From Rhizophlyctis rosea (taxonomy: Eukaryota > Chytridiomycota > Chytridiomycetes > Rhizophlyctidales > Rhizophlyctidaceae): 40,515 nt of DNA. The translations under genes were made by a program, and so were the position numbers. The first letter of the stretch is position 1; each line of letters starts with the position of its first letter. The notes beneath the pieces were generated by a model. It was given only the letters and a program-made list of their open reading frames with translations, had not been told where the DNA came from and did no database searches. Below are positions 25,993-34,811 of the stretch, one piece after another. Location: NCBI GenBank assembly GCA_027596075.1, contig JADGJC010000328.1, positions 1,940 to 42,454 of the forward strand, read 5' to 3'.

Positions 25993-27079
25993 TTACAAAA
26001 TTGTTACCACCGCAAAGTGCATAGCCTTATACAAAACTTCTATGAAACCCTCCCAAACTTCACAGCATATGGGCAACGCTGCGCCCGCCATTGCCCCAAA
26101 GAACATCAACGCCAATTCATCATAACGCTTGCCATCCTGCAACTCCTTAACCCTTTCCCTGTACGTCATCAGATGCTCCTCCAACCTGCGCACCTTCACT
26201 TCATTTTCCCTTTTCAGCGCCGCCAACCTTTCCTGCCAATCCCCATACTCAATCTTCCCAACCGCCTCTTTCGGAATGAAGACAGCCGGCGCTTCATGAA
26301 TGAAATGCATCAAACCGGGTGGAGCAGTGGGCAAAGTGTTGTCGGCGCCGACAAGTTCAGGAATGAACGGAAAGAAGCACATGTGATTGGTGCTGAAATC
26401 GTTGTCGGAGACGCTTGCCCAGAGTTTCATGAAATGAGTTGGGTCCATGAGCTTCTTGCGGGTGTTATGGTCAACGAAGGTGAAGAGGATGGAGTATTCC
26501 ATTGGGAAGGGTTGCAGAACGGTTGCGGCAAGAATGGTGCGCATGGTAAGAACGTCCTCGGGCGTCACCCGGCCTGTACAAGATGAGGTCAACACAGTGA
26601 CGGACATTAAAACTGACATAATGGCACACCATTGACGAGCTTGATCGTAAACAGCAACTTATAAACGGTATTCTTCTTTAGCCCATCCTCAACCGCATGA
26701 GCAGCATTAGCTGCCGTGAATATATCCGCAAGACCAGGTGTGTCCATCAGGGTCATTCCAGCCGGTAATTGGACCGTCTCAATGTTAGTGGTGAGGCCGC
26801 CCGCAACGGAGCTACCGGACTCGAAAAGTTGCATCTTGGCTATAGTGTTGAGAATTGTTGATTTGCCGCGTCCGGGATTGCCGAAGATGGGGAGGGTATA
26901 CTGGCCAGAGAAAGGGATGTCTTGAAGAGGAATGGAGGGGCTGTCAAGGTAGCGCATTGCCTTTAAAGGTCAAGACGGTGGGCGGCAGCATCAATTCTGT
27001 CAGCCGGCTCGGAAGCGTTTACCGTCCAACACAAAACGACCCAAAGGAGAACAATGGAGAGATAGGGGAAGGATTGCAT
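25993..27079 (-). CDS. AIG1/IRG-like P-loop GTPase with leader peptide and C-terminal membrane segment, 3 exons
   Basis: Predicted 322-residue protein from exons 27079-27023, 26960-26630 and 26573-25993. The introns are 62 nt (phase 0, donor GTAAAC, branch-like CTGAC) and 56 nt (phase 1), both GT-AG. Residues 1-19 are a hydrophobic leader (MQSFPYLSIVLLWVVLCWT), a possible signal peptide or anchor. The G domain shows G1 GNPGRGKS at 46-53 and G3 DTPG at 92-95. LLFTIKLVNG then runs across the second intron into RVTPEDVLTM, the usual context after switch II in this GTPase class. The expected G4 Asn-Lys-x-Asp motif is not visible: the corresponding strand reads SILFTFVD. Residues about 241-278 form a charged coiled coil (RENEVKVRRLEEHL), followed by a hydrophobic segment (LALMFFGAMAGAALPICC) near 283-300. 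Such GTPases often act on membranes in defence or organelle dynamics; the specific role here is unknown. The short first exon is the least certain part. Without it, translation could start at Met 26957. Confidence 0.78.
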
Positions 27080-27389
27080 TGTAGTAGACGTGCTTTAATC
27101 TTGAGTTGAGATGAGGGAATAGTTTGAGGGAGGAGCAGAAGGTTTTGGAACGAATTTATGAGTGGAGCTCGTCTCTTTCAAGCAGACAGCCAACGGACAG
27201 GCGTTGGACACTTGCTCTCCATCCAATGTTGCCTCGGAGCGGAATCTCCTGCGTCTGTAAAACAACGTGCTCCTGTGGCAGTTTGAGACACGTGAAGACA
27301 CCCAAAAGCAAACAGGTCCAGTACCAGCGAATACTATGCTGTTGCATATCTTAGCACCCCTCGACGCAATGTTCAACTTCCAGTAGTTC
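27080..27389. other. intergenic, upstream of the GTPase gene
   Basis: This 310-bp stretch should hold the minus-strand promoter and leader of the GTPase gene. I see a CT-rich leader in minus-strand sense near 27100-27150 and no gene. Confidence 0.4.
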
Positions 27390-27802
27390 GCACCATACCT
27401 CACCGATTTGCTCAAACTCTTCTACATGCCCCCCAACGATTGCAACCTCGCATAGATTGCTCATACCCCTTGTAAGAGACAAACTCCTGGCACCCCCCGA
27501 GCCCGTCAACCATTCATGGAGCGTTGTTGGACGTTCAAAGACAACGAATCCAAGTTCCTCATACCCTGCAGCTGCATCGTTCCATCTCGTATCATCTCTT
27601 TTCAGAAAAGGACAGTTGCATTCTATGCTTAGATTGCACACCCGCCCAAACTTCTTCTACACACGGAGCCTTATTTTACATGACATCCTCACTTCATGCC
27701 GGTCATATCCATTTTCTAGCAGACACATTGACGGACTTAGTTGCTGCTATGGTTAGAACCGTGGATCGCATGGAGGGGATGCAACTTGGAGCTCCAGTGT
27801 AG
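27390..27802 (+). pseudogene. relic of the SMI1/KNR4-like C-terminal domain
   Basis: Only the second half of the family is recognisable. CGATTTGCTCAAACTCTTCT gives RFAQTLL, which matches RYFAQFLL of the member at 30302. KDNESKFLIPC at about 27540 matches KDGETKFLNPC. LCLDCTPAQTSSTHGALF, then FLADTLTDLVAAMV, matches the conserved LLLDCTP...YGALY and SLTDFVASM block. The frame changes between 27595 and 27610 (consistent with a one-base loss) and a stop interrupts the first part. No F-box-like start is found upstream, where the divergent GTPase promoter lies. Ends at TAG 27800. Confidence 0.6.
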
Positions 27803-28331
27803 AAAAACGACCATCATCGTTTTGAGGAATGTTTATGGACGGGTGATAGCGATGGGATCAGTTGGGCGAGGGCGGTAAAGGTGGCTCTTCTGGAGGATGG
27901 GGCGGGTAGTATCTGGAAGCGTGATGCCCAGGATTAGAATCCATGTGTACGCATTTGCTATATGTATCATGGCATTGTCTTTCATATATGAAAGTGCTTG
28001 CACCGTTGTTCTCATTCGATCAGGGGTCTCTCAAAGTGTGGGATGAAAGTAGTCTTTCAACTACTGAAGCGGGGCACGACAGCACGTTTCATTCGGCGTT
28101 GAACCTATACCTTACCTCGCGCAAGAGGAATGAGCCTGATCTCAACGGTTCAATGATGAGTCATGCCGGATTATGACGGCGCAACAAGCCAATGATCTGT
28201 TATATATAACACAAGCTTGATGACCACACCACTCGTGCATACATGATCGTATTTTACAAACCGTCCCAGAATCCTAGATGATTAAATTGCTTCTACTGGA
28301 CTCAATTGAGTTGCTTGTATAAACGTTGAAA
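27803..28331. other. intergenic between two SMI1-like copies
   Basis: No gene seen. A short plus-strand frame at 27943-28176 shows no family similarity. The N-terminal half expected for the copy at 28332 is not recognisable here. Confidence 0.4.
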
Positions 28332-28730
28332 ATGTCCATAGTAAATACCATTGGCGCAACCGCTGCACGAACCAAATTCGCGGGCCTGGTGGCACTCGTT
28401 GGGCCTTCGCGCGAGCCAGATAGTCTAGAAGAGGACGGAGTCAGCTTTCTACTGGACTGCACGCCTTCCGGTCAGTCTCACGGCGCCCTGTATTTTCTGA
28501 TCACAGGTCCCGAGCATACGGGCGTAATCCAACCCTTCGCGGATAGTATGACGTATCTTGTGGCGGCCATGGTTATCACCTTAGATTCCATGTGCCAAAT
28601 GGACGGGAATGGCCAGCTTGCATGGAAGAAGGGGTGCGGTCTGGACGAGGACGCCAGCTGGTTGGATGCTGTAAGGGCCGTGTTGGGGAGCAAGGAGTGC
28701 GTATGGAAGCAGCAACAACTTATAGTATAA
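28332..28730 (+). CDS. stand-alone C-terminal SMI1/KNR4-like domain, truncated family copy
   Basis: An uninterrupted frame of 132 residues from ATG 28332; an in-frame ATG at 28326 is also possible. It holds the conserved core (FLLDCTPSGQSHGALYFL, then PFADSMTYLVAAMV) and an intact end (WLDAVRAVLG, VWKQQQ) that corresponds to the C-terminus of the member at 30302. It lacks the F-box-like region and the first part of the SUKH-like fold. It is the only copy in the window whose domain end is open without lesions, so it may be expressed as a short protein, be a 3' exon with a missed upstream exon, or be a 5'-truncated pseudogene. Confidence 0.5.
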   Translation: MSIVNTIGATAARTKFAGLVALVGPSREPDSLEEDGVSFLLDCTPSGQSHGALYFLITGPEHTGVIQPFADSMTYLVAAMVITLDSMCQMDGNGQLAWKKGCGLDEDASWLDAVRAVLGSKECVWKQQQLIV

Positions 28731-30301
28731 TCACCATTTCGTTGATGAAATTCAACAGTTTTGGCATTGAACTCCCAAGACATAAAATACATACCTACCG
28801 TACCTATGTCACCCAATGTTGAAGTGCCACCCCTGCCACCCCTCTCCACTCCGCATTGCGCGATGGGGAAAGCCAAGCCTCAAGTTGTTTGAGGCGGTAC
28901 AATTGGATCACCGATCCCCAGTTGTCAACCTGTGCAACCATAACACAGAACTGGAAGTGAGAGTAGAACTCTCCGTCCGTTCCCCTGTAAACTCCGTCGC
29001 GCTAACTTAACATCAAGTCGGTAATAAGCATGTCTTCGATTATTATCGCGCCAATGTCGAAGTACAGCTAATGTGGAAGTGCTTGAATAACCAAACGCGG
29101 CATTGAGCTGACTTTTGAAATGACAGAAAACATCAGACTGAGCACAACCGTCAAACTTTCCATATGATGGCACGGCAGACGAACCGAAGGAATTTTTCCA
29201 TTGGGGTGCTATGATCACTCATACTTCAAAGTCAAACGCCTTATATGCCATGGGCATAGAGATAGAACATCCCTGATGCGCAGCGGGCCGGACTGACTTC
29301 GGCCAACTTTGCGCGGGGTGCAAGGAACTCTGTAACAAAAGTGAAGGTACAATGAGAGACCGCATCACATCACCACTCTCAAAATGTACCATATTTCTAT
29401 TTAACAGTGTGATGAGCATTCATTGTCTGCAGGGTGGAGCCTGTCCACGGCAGCAGTTGTACTCCTCAAGGTTTGCGTTTTTGTGGAGAAGCAGCATGAA
29501 ACCTCCCATTTTGACGAACTGAATATGTTTTTCGACTCGCAGCTGGACTGTTCACCTTCTGGTTCCCGGGTCGTTTCCGGCCTTAGACCCGTGGCTGGCG
29601 GCACGGTGCTTTGCCCCACGACGTCAAACTGTCAAACTTCCCACAAAGTCCACAAACGCAGGGAAAGGGTGAAAGTGAGACCATTCGCCCCCCCCCCTTG
29701 CATTCCTTTCCGAGTCGTTTTCGAAACAAGTTGACACCCCTGAGGACTCGACGAGCTTCTCAAAATCATTCAAGCTCCTGTGTATCAATAGCTTCTGCAT
29801 CCATAACCGTACAAATATTCAAGTCCGTTATGCCGTTCCATGAGGTCCGTGCAACGTCCCATGCACTCCGCGAAAGCTTCCGGTTGGAAGAGGGCGAGAA
29901 TATTCTAGGCGGAACTCACTCCAACCTGGGTCACCGGCAGAAACTGATGTACGTTCATTCCAGCAGTCTGTGCACCCAACTTGAAAAGCAAAAACTTAAA
30001 GTTTTGCGATCGTGCAGGTTGAGTAGAAAACAAATATGCGTCAATGCCGACGTCTAAACCCAGCGGGTTATAATCGAACGTGTAAGGATTCGCTGGTTTG
30101 CGGTATTGTGACGGATAAAATGGTTCTGATGGTCTCTTCCCGCTTTGCGTGATCTTCCAGCTAGGACGCAACGAATCAAAATTGAACGGTCGCACTCTTT
30201 CCTTGAACGAAGTCGTCCAAGTGCATGATAAGGACTGCGTCACACTCTTTCAGGATACCTGCGCGGTTACTTTCCACATCCTGCACATATCCATCTCACC
30301 A
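28731..30301. other. intergenic, possible faint relic
   Basis: No intact gene. Near 29535-29565 the plus strand reads CTGGACTGTTCACCTTCTGG, close to CTGGACTGCACGCCTTCCGG of the copy at 28332, so a fragment of the same domain may be present, but the flanks do not align. A run of nine C lies near 29690. Confidence 0.35.
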
Positions 30302-31701
30302 ATGGCCCAGAACGTGGCGCCAGTACAAGACGAAGCGGGGGACGTCAATGATAAGGAGGCTTCCGACAACATCGTGTCTGATCCGGGACGGGTGGAACTC
30401 TATTTTTCCGGCCACCATTGGATTTTCATCTTCGACTATCTGAACATATCCGAGCTAATCAAGATTTGTCAGACGGCGACGGTCTTCCAGCAGCAACTAC
30501 TGCCGTTTCGAACCACTGACACTGATGCTGCATCCGCTGCTCCGTCGTCCCACCCAACTACCTCCTCGGCCTTGCATCAGCCTATGCTTTCTGGGGCTAC
30601 CTCCAGGTACAGGCACTCGTCCTACTTCACCCAACGCCTCCTCTATGCTCTCCTCAAACCTTACCAACCTGCCGATTACTCCATCCCTTCTCTGGAAAAT
30701 ACCCTGTCTCAATGCGCCTGCATGCCAACCACCATTCAACAAATCGTCACCTACGGCGCGACGAACACGGTGATCCCTGTGTTCAAAGTGGTCAGAAAAC
30801 TCATGCGTATGTTGTACCACAAAGCATGCAACCTTCGCTGTAGCGAGGACTGTCCGCATCATGAGCACGTTCCCATCCCAGCCTTCTCTTTGGATGGGCC
30901 TCGTGAGGAGGCATATCGGCAGGTCGATGCGGAGCGGGTGATTCGGTATCTTGTGGCCTGCAGGGACTATGACTGGCTCCGACAGGACCCTAGTATAGGT
31001 AGGTTCCTTGATGAGTTAGCTGATCAGGAGAGATTGAAGGGAGAGGAGGCTTGTCGGAGAAAACGTTGGACTGCCATTTGGCCCATGCCTCGGCAACATC
31101 GCGAGGATGAGGAGCAACAAGGCGGACCGGCCGACATATCACAGCAGCATATGGTCCTTCCTCTTGACGCCATGTTCATACTCCGTTATTTTGCCCAATT
31201 CCTACTCGACATTCTGCGGTTAACCTCTGACGATTACGACTTCTTCCATTCGTATCCCATCTGCGGTGAAGTCTTGGAAAATCTGTGGTTGGACCAGGCC
31301 AATGCACGAAGGTGCCTGTCAATTCGGATTGGGTAGGCGGGTGGATCGTAAAGGATGGAGAGACCAAGTTCCTCAATCCATGTGGGAAGATGGAACCTGA
31401 TCGCAGTACATACATCGATGGCTTTTGCCTGCTGTTGGATTGCACTCCTTCCCGGACATCACCAACGTACGGGGCATTGTACAGGATGGACACGGGTTCA
31501 GAGGGTCCGGTAGATGTAGATAGGGTGGCTCATAGTTTGACCGATTTCGTTGCGTCTATGATAGTGACGATACGCTCAATAGGCAGAACGAAATCTGCTT
31601 ATGACATGGATGGTTTGTTGAATGGAGGCTACTGGCTGGAATTGATAGTGGACGCTATGCAAGATGGGCGAGCTAAAATGTGGAGGCAAGCCGGATTGTA
31701 G
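30302..31701 (+). pseudogene. F-box-like plus SMI1/KNR4-like (SUKH) protein, best-preserved member, one frame break
   Basis: The open frame from ATG 30302 (MAQNVAPVQDEAG) runs 344 residues to TAG 31334-31336. The domain then continues in another frame to TAG 31699-31701, so the intact product would be about 465 residues. I chose this Met because it follows a pyrimidine-rich leader; an upstream in-frame Met exists at 30149. Residues about 33-66 are F-box-like (WIFIFDYLNISELIKICQTA). The middle holds a Cys/His cluster (CNLRCSEDCPHHEH) also kept in part in the copy at 19929. The C-terminal half is SMI1/KNR4-like: VLPLDAMFILRYFAQFLL, GGW, TKFLNPCG, LLLDCTPSRTSPTYGALY, SLTDFVASMI. The break lies between about 31300 and 31336 and is consistent with loss of one base. 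No intron with usable splice sites spans it. SMI1/KNR4 proteins are regulatory scaffolds in yeast cell-wall signalling and immunity proteins in bacteria; the role here is unknown. Confidence 0.6.
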
Positions 31702-32011
31702 GATTATCACCTCATGTATACAATCGGTTAATTGTAATTTTTGCAATTTCTTTGTGGGGCATTTGTAGTTGTTGCGATTTCGTTCAAGTTGAAGCCCGAA
31801 TCAAAGGAAGGAAGAAAGAAAAATAAAAAACGCACCGTCGATAGGACCCTGAGGGTTTGTGTAACGAAGCGTCAAATTGGGCATTCAAGGGCCGAGTTGG
31901 CGGGTCACGGTGGTGAAGCACGTTTGTTTACTCACAATACTTCTCCTCCCATCTTCCTCCCACAATCCCAAACCGGCATCTTCAAAAACCCATATGCATT
32001 CGTAACCAGCA
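31702..32011. other. intergenic, leader of the MYND gene
   Basis: No gene. The last 90 bp are CT-rich (CTTCTCCTCCCATCTTCCTC), as expected for the 5' leader of the gene starting at 32012. Confidence 0.5.
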
Positions 32012-33875
32012 ATGGAGACTCTTTCACCCCTCCCACCCACTCCTCCACCTCCTCCGCCTAGCTCACCGACAAAACGCTCACCCTCACCACCGGATGAGGA
32101 CACCTCACCGCTACCTCCAGACCCCGTACCTGGACCCCTGCGCATCCTGACCCACGATGCCCTCGGCCACATCAGGCATAAAAGCAAAGCCCACGTAGAA
32201 GAACTCATGAAGAACCCTTCCACGCCATTGCCAATCACACCACCCAAATACACACCGCCGTCAACACCGCCATCGTCCATGCACCCCGTCTATCACCTCG
32301 CGCACCACTGCGCGGATTGCCAAACAACAAAAGGTCGTCTCTTGCGCTGCACACGCTGCTATGCCGTTCGATACTGCTGCAAGGACCACCAGGTCAACCA
32401 CTGGTATGTTCCGGACGTTTTGGCGGCTTCGTATACAGACCGACGGTGACTTGAAGACTACGCGGACTGGTGATCCCATCTCCTTTCGACCGTGGGAAAA
32501 TCCACCTATGAAACGGCCCACAAACACAGCGGGCAAGATCTCATATGGCAGTCCTTCCTTACAACCCTATAGGGACCGCCACAAGGTTACCTGCAACTAT
32601 CTGAGGTCGCTTCGGGCATACTTTCATACTGCCCAAACGGACGCGGAAAAGTGGGGTGATAGTGAAGAGGAGGTAATTGAACGCCCAGCAGCCCATAGTC
32701 ATGGAACTAAGATTCGAAACGTGCTGACGATATTTCCCAATTTAGGAGAATCGTGTCGCCGAAGATGGAGAACAGGCGGAGCGTGGACTTGTATACAGGA
32801 CCATTATGGGGAGGTCTGTGCTTGTAGTGATGCGTTTTACGCACGCCACCTGCGCCATACATACAAAATATAATCTTTTCGTCTTATTACCGGTGTCATA
32901 CAGGTTTGGTAAATTCCCAGGCGCGCCGCGTGATTACCTTGTCGCTAGGTGAGTAGTAGCGTGACTGTACTCGGCGAATCACCAGCGAATCCCAATAGTT
33001 GCCCCAAACATGACGACGATGACGCATTTCTCTATGCCGTCGTGGAAGTCATGCTGATGGTCGTATCCTGACTGAGATAATCGTCTGGGCCAATCAATCA
33101 ATAATCCACTAAATTTTCCGGCGACGTTCACCGCAGGTATAACTGCATGGCAGGCATAGCAAACAGCATCGCAAACCTCGACGCAACCGAAATGGCCTGC
33201 GCGCACGCCCTCGACATGCTCCATTTCGACCATCGCGACATCTGTTGCGTCCGCCACTACCTCGTCTTCTTCATGCTGCGCCTCAACAAAGACCAACAAG
33301 CATACGATCTCATCAAATGGTACGCTACCAAGAGCGAAACCTACGACTGGGACAACTGGAACGACGAAACCTACCTCGACATCACCGGAGCTGACGTGTT
33401 CGAAGATGTGGAATGGTTGGCTAGGACAAAGGACCTCAACTTCCTCGTGGCAGTCCTATTGATCAAATTACGCATCCTCCTCGACCTGGGCACCATCGAA
33501 TCCCTCAACTCCTGCGCCTCCCCAACGGACACCTCCACGCCCCTCGACCTCCCCGCCGCCCTCCGCTCCTCCATCCTCGCCGCCCACACCGAAACGCTCA
33601 CCCACACAACCGTCCTCAGCAACATCATCACCCAAACTTCCCACCTCCTAACGCTCTACAAACAAATCAAACGCACCAACAAGCATTTCTTTGGGATTTT
33701 GTTGAGGGCGGCGGTGCACATAAAGGCGTATTCGCATATGGTGAAGGCGGGAGAGGCGGCGAAAGGGGGGTCGGTGCCGGAGGCGCAGGGGGTGCTGTGG
33801 AAGTGTAATGATGCTTGGATTGAGAGTAAGGGGGCGGTGGAGTGGGTCAGGAGAATGGGGAAGGAGGTGGGGTGA
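32012..33875 (+). CDS. MYND-type zinc-finger protein with fungal C-terminal helical domain, 5 exons
   Basis: Predicted 447-residue protein from exons 32012-32403, 32573-32672, 32746-32813, 32904-32948 and 33137-33875. Introns are 169, 73, 90 and 188 nt, all GT-AG with matching phases (2, 0, 2, 2); the 73-nt intron has a branch-like GTGCTGACG. Residues 1-90 are Pro/Ser-rich and probably disordered. The MYND finger spans 100-138 with ligands C100, C103, C113, C116, C122, H126, H134 and C138. The sixth ligand is His where Cys is usual (YCCKDHQ). The first intron splits the Trp codon of W-x2-HK-x2-C. The rest matches a large fungal MYND family: RDYLVAR, ALDMLHFDHRDICCVRHYL, LRLNKDQQAYDLIKWYAT, then DVFEDVEWLARTKDLNFLVA and a C-terminal CNDAWIESKGAVEWVRRM. 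MYND fingers bind proline-rich partners. The family's biochemical role is not established. A relic of its 3' part follows at 34100. Confidence 0.88.
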
Positions 33876-34099
33876 GGTTGTGTGTGGTCGTGGTGGGTGG
33901 GGTGGGGAAGTGGGTTGTGATAAAGTCAGATTATAGAGATGTCAGCGCGGTGAGACAGTGCTGGTGGGGTTGGAAAGTCGTTTGCAGAACATCAATATCC
34001 GTGCCTATACTTGTGAATGGAATAGACATCATGCTGTTTATTCAACTCCTGTGAATTGAGCATGGTCTTTGCACAGAAGAAATATTATGAGATAAGCCG

Positions 34100-34377
34100 T
34101 TGTCCAAGATCGTTCTCAGAAGGTGCGACAAGTGCCGTCGTCCACATCTTCAACACTTGAACATCCGATCGGATTGCGGTGTAAGAGATATCAGAGCGTC
34201 CCAGAACTTTTCCTATCTCCATCAACCGGTGGCGCACTTGAATGTGTCGAAGTTTGGGATGGCTCAAGGAAGATTGATGCTGGAGAGCTGTGTGTTTCCC
34301 AGAAGCGTCATGACGCTTGGATTGAACGTACGGAAGTTGTGGACTGGGTGAGGGGTTTGGGAAAGGGGGATGCTTGA
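34100..34377 (+). pseudogene. decayed copy of the MYND-family C-terminal domain
   Basis: Two parts of the neighbouring gene's C-terminal domain are visible in different frames. LQHLNIRSDCGVRD (about 34145-34190) resembles the family motif that reads ALDMLHFDHRDICCVRHYL in the intact gene. RHDAWIERTEVVDWVRGLGK, ending at TGA 34377, resembles CNDAWIESKGAVEWVRRMGK. About 160 codons between these motifs in the intact gene are reduced to about 40, so the copy is internally deleted and frame-shifted. It lies 225 bp after the intact gene, so it is probably a tandem duplicate that decayed. Confidence 0.65.
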
Positions 34378-34811
34378 AGTCCCGGTAGTTAGGTTGGGTT
34401 TCGTCATATAGAGCCATCGTGAAATGCTGCCGAGTAAATGAGATTCTCTGGCAAATTCTTTGGCCCCTCGCTCTATCAATCTTTTTCAGCCCGTTTCGCC
34501 ATAATCGCGTGGTCACCCGATTTCTGGCGAGATCCCAAACGGTCAAATAGAAACAGGTGACCACGCGGAGATTGTGAAATTGGCTTTTTTGTACGGAGGT
34601 AGCCTTTCTTCCCGCCAAGGCCAGCCAAAACACATTCTCGGCCTGTGTTTATAACTGCAACATCATCAGTAAAACTAAATGATGCTTTATCAGTATGAAT
34701 GCACGATCTATCTGTTTCACCGCAACCAATTGTTGTCTAAGGCGTCCGGTACTTCTGGTGAACAGAATGGGTGGCGATTGATGGAAAGCCATCAACTTAT
34801 GTGGATGATGA
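34378..34811. other. intergenic between convergent genes
   Basis: No gene seen. This 434-bp stretch lies between the relic at 34377 and the 3' end of the minus-strand LRR gene. It should hold their terminators, but I can point to no specific signal. Confidence 0.4.

Noticed and set aside
29420..29730. fifth SUKH-like copy
   Set aside because: Only about 20 bases around CTGGACTG...CCTTCTGG match; flanking sequence does not align with the family.
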